Positions 62,075 through 64,000 of a stretch of 64,000 nucleotides of DNA are shown here, piece by piece. Position 1 is the first letter of the stretch; each line of letters opens with the position of its first letter. Source of the stretch: Rhodoblastus sp. 17X3 (GTDB taxonomy: Bacteria; Pseudomonadota; Alphaproteobacteria; Rhizobiales; Beijerinckiaceae); contig NZ_JASHHX010000016.1 in the NCBI RefSeq assembly GCF_030056575.1, forward strand, positions 29,246 through 93,245, given 5' to 3'. The position numbers were made by a program, and so were the translations under genes. The notes under the pieces were generated by a model. That model did no database searches. It had not been told where the DNA came from and saw nothing but the letters and a program-made list of their open reading frames with translations.

Positions 62075-63070
62075 CTAAGGCGCGTCGTCGATCGGGCGGA
62101 AGGGTTGCGGCAGCCGGCCAGCTCCGCGCAAGCGCGCAAAGTCGCTGAGGCCAAGCGGTTCGTTGCCATTGGGATGGACGAGGATGATGGCGCCGGGATG
62201 AGCGGCGGCGCCAAGGGCCAGCCAGGCGTCGGCGCCGAGCGGGATCAGATGCGCCTCGCGGACCCTCTCCATCAAAGCGCGGTCTGAAATCAGGCCCGGA
62301 AAGCGGAAAAAGACGCTCGGGATCTCGCCATTGGCGATTAGCAGCCGCTCGACGTCCAGAATCTCGCTGGTCATGTCCACGCCGGGGACGAGCAGGAAAT
62401 TCTGCGCATCCGAGACGCCGGGACGATAGGGGTGATGGAAGGAATGGTTGACGAAGCTGATCGCCAGCCGCCCTTGCGCCTTTTCCTGCCGCAACCAGAG
62501 AAAATCCGCGACATGCTGCTCCATCCACCGGCCGGTGATGGAGAGCGCGATGGGCGTCGCCGCGCCGCCTTGCTCCAGCGATTTCAGGAAGGCGCGGTCC
62601 AGCGGCCGATGCGAGGGGCAAAGATCGCCGGACAGGAAGGCGCCGCCGCCGCGCCCGCTCTTGAGGCCGGCGTTGTCGAGCCAGGTCGCGCCGGGGGCGA
62701 GGGCCTTGCCGGGCTCCCGCGCGAGGCGCTCGACCGACCCGATGAAGCGCGTATGCAGCTGCGCTTCCGCTGTGGTCGGCTTGCAGGTCCAGCAGGCTGC
62801 GCGCTCCAGCCTTGTGGCGAGCTGTTCGGGATCGACCGCGACAAACAGCTCTTCGCCGCCGATGCGCAGGCTTCGCGTGGCCAGAACCTCTTCGGCGCCC
62901 TCGCGGCGGCAGCTTTGCAAGGTGATCTGGAGATTTTCGACCCGGCTCGTCGGTTGCAGCGATCCGTCGAGCGGCGCCTCCACGACAAAGGGTGCCGCGC
63001 AGTCGGCGGCGCTTGCGCCAGCAAGGGTCAGGGGCCAGAGTGCGAGGGCCAGCGCGAGAACATTTCTCAT
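62075..63070 (-). CDS. Exported polysaccharide-deacetylase-like protein
   Basis: 331 residues with a signal peptide (ALALALWPLTLAGASA). The C-terminal half has the NodB fold marks: ISFVNHSFHHPYRP (His pair), FFRFPGLISDRAL (motif with catalytic Arg/Pro) and AIILVHPNGNEPLG (final His). The usual first motif T-F-D-D is replaced by ALSITGRWM, so metal binding may be altered. It likely acts on cell-surface polysaccharides or peptidoglycan in the periplasm. Confidence 0.75.
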   Translation of the reverse strand: MRNVLALALALWPLTLAGASAADCAAPFVVEAPLDGSLQPTSRVENLQITLQSCRREGAEEVLATRSLRIGGEELFVAVDPEQLATRLERAACWTCKPTTAEAQLHTRFIGSVERLAREPGKALAPGATWLDNAGLKSGRGGGAFLSGDLCPSHRPLDRAFLKSLEQGGAATPIALSITGRWMEQHVADFLWLRQEKAQGRLAISFVNHSFHHPYRPGVSDAQNFLLVPGVDMTSEILDVERLLIANGEIPSVFFRFPGLISDRALMERVREAHLIPLGADAWLALGAAAHPGAIILVHPNGNEPLGLSDFARLRGAGRLPQPFRPIDDAP

Positions 63071-63081
63071 ATGCGAGACAA

Positions 63082-63522
63082 ATGACCGAAAATTCGTCGC
63101 AACCCAAGAATTTTTGCATCCAGCGCGAGGCCGCGCCCGATTCGGGCCAAATGACGCGGGAGGCTCTGGCGACGGAAGTCGCCTCGGAATTCGGCCCGCG
63201 CGACGAAAGCGCCTTCGTTCTGGCGGCGCGCGATACGGCGGGCGGCTGGATCGGCGGGATCAATGGCCTGATCCACTGGCGTTGGCTCTATGTCGCCCAA
63301 TTCCTCGTCGCGCCGGATTGGCGCGGTCAGGGTCTGGGCCGCGCCCTGCTGATCGCCACCGAAAGCCTTGCGCGCGAAAGCGGCTGCATCGGGATCTATC
63401 TCGATACGTTCAGCCCGCGCGCGCTGGATTTTTACCGCGCCAATGGTTTTGCAGTCGCCGGCCGGATCGAGAATTTCCCGCCCGGCGCTGCGCGGACTTA
63501 TTTGAGCAAGGCGCTTGTTTGA
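63082..63522 (+). CDS. GNAT family N-acetyltransferase
   Basis: 146 residues: GWIGGINGLIHWRWLYVAQF, then the acetyl-CoA loop LVAPDWRGQGLGRALLIATE and YLDTFSPRALDFYRANGFAV. The start ATG at 63082 follows the divergent deacetylase gene by 11 bp. A 17-bp tandem duplication falls over its stop, so the C-terminus SKALV is an altered end; without it the frame would read SKALAFS. Confidence 0.85.
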   Translation: MTENSSQPKNFCIQREAAPDSGQMTREALATEVASEFGPRDESAFVLAARDTAGGWIGGINGLIHWRWLYVAQFLVAPDWRGQGLGRALLIATESLARESGCIGIYLDTFSPRALDFYRANGFAVAGRIENFPPGAARTYLSKALV

Positions 63523-63534
63523 GCAAGGCGCTTG
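63501..63534. repeat. Perfect 17-bp tandem duplication over the GNAT stop codon
   Basis: Unit tttgagcaaggcgcttg at 63501-63517 and 63518-63534. The second copy brings the TGA (63520-63522) into frame, ending the gene. Confidence 0.92.
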
Positions 63535-63853
63535 CATTTTCTGAAATTGACGCCGGGCGGCCTTCTTCCGAAAGGTCGCAGCATTCGTCCTGATGGTTGT
63601 CGGCATTAACCAAAAGGGGTAGCCAGCGGCGCATCCGAGCATTTCGGCCCGGCGCGATTCATAATTATCCTCTCATCGCAAGCAAATCGTTCAAGCCAAA
63701 CATCAGGCAGGTACGAGGGCATGCTCTAACGCGAGATTGATTGCGGTTTGGGATGCATCGCCAAAGATTTGCATGCGGGGCGCGGCTCCCCGTCAAATGA
63801 CAGTATGACTGTCGCGCGCTTTCGATCAGCAGAATCTGATGAGAGGAATCCTC
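63523..63853. other. 331-bp regulatory region before the final gene
   Basis: No gene seen. It holds the end of a 17-bp repeat, a short hairpin cgggg/ccccg (63776-63792) and the perfect palindrome GACAGT-ATG-ACTGTC (63799-63813), 40 bp before the next start codon. Likely the promoter region of the last gene. Confidence 0.5.
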
Positions 63854-64000
63854 ATGGCAGACCCGACCATTTTCGAGTCGAGGATCGCGGCGTCGCTGGA
63901 CGATGTGGAGCAGATGGCGTCCGGCTCCATTTACGCCGCCAGTTCGGACCTTGAGCTGGTCGATGACGTGCAGACCACGGGCGGCGTTGGCCAGACGGTT
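63854..64000 (+). CDS. Start of a probable extracellular repeat protein, partial
   Basis: The first 49 codons, cut by the right edge: MADPTIFESRIAASLDDVEQ and then SGSIYAASSDLELVDDVQTT ending GGVGQTV. The SSDLELV..QTV pattern recalls the repeats of large extracellular proteins with Ig-like, DNRLRE or PEP-CTERM regions, but this is too short to assign. AGAGGA lies 9 nt before the ATG at 63854. Confidence 0.6.
   Translation, partial: MADPTIFESRIAASLDDVEQMASGSIYAASSDLELVDDVQTTGGVGQTV

Overview
The window is about 64 kb of GC-rich, gene-dense chromosome from an alphaproteobacterium. It is most likely a Hyphomicrobiales member near the Beijerinckiaceae/Methylocystaceae (an inference from gene order and content). 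Supporting points are argJ next to mutT, infC with a non-ATG start, an alphaproteobacterial succinate dehydrogenase operon, a mesaconyl-CoA hydratase of the ethylmalonyl-CoA pathway and several polyhydroxyalkanoate (PHA) genes. I saw no rRNA, CRISPR array, insertion sequence or prophage. There is one tRNA, tRNA-Ala(CGC).

Layout. 0-9.6 kb: a partial sirtuin, a DUF350/ATP-grasp operon of the YjfL-YjfM-YjfC type, a CYTH-CHAD protein, a WD40 protein, an orphan metal-type ABC ATPase with an overlapping 47-codon His-rich gene, a Tat-exported glucan biosynthesis protein and a PpiC/SurA-type foldase. 9.6-14.1 kb: an ECF sigma/anti-sigma pair in one operon with a cytochrome c and a Tat-exported metallophosphoesterase, then argJ-mutT. 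14.1-22.4 kb: a GNAT gene behind two perfect operator-like palindromes, sdhCDAB, an esterase, mesaconyl-CoA hydratase, YggT/DUF167 and tRNA-Ala. 22.6-28.1 kb: a serine beta-lactamase-like hydrolase, small regulators, an MFS carrier, a hydrolase and a glycosyltransferase. 28.1-36.1 kb: translation genes (infC, rpmI-rplT, pheS-pheT) with a KgtP-like carrier. 36.1-44.6 kb: SnoaL-like paralogs, class I fumarase, an orphan vsr, and PHA/acyl-CoA genes.

The most interesting part is 44.6-49.8 kb. A Cyc2-like fused cytochrome-porin (one N-terminal CxxCH haem motif followed by an outer-membrane beta-barrel) is transcribed away from a high-potential iron-sulfur protein (HiPIP). Behind the HiPIP lie a CHRD protein, a small cytochrome c, a large monohaem protein and a CusF-like copper protein. 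The 408-bp divergent region holds a perfect TTGAT-N4-ATCAA (FNR/FixK-type) box on the porin side and a 13/14 match on the HiPIP side. I read this as an oxygen-responsive electron-uptake or metal-oxidation module. The components and boxes are visible in the sequence; the function is inference.

49.8-64 kb: a PuuD-type urate hydroxylase, a PAP2 phosphatase, an isomerase, a MoeB/ThiF enzyme, RidA, MsrA, a LysR regulator, a GDCCVxC-Crp/Fnr-DUF2892 operon in which the Crp/Fnr gene appears to start at CTG, a His-rich cation efflux protein, ychF, YchJ, a degenerate phytochrome-like sensor, a polysaccharide deacetylase and the first codons of a probable extracellular repeat protein cut by the right edge.
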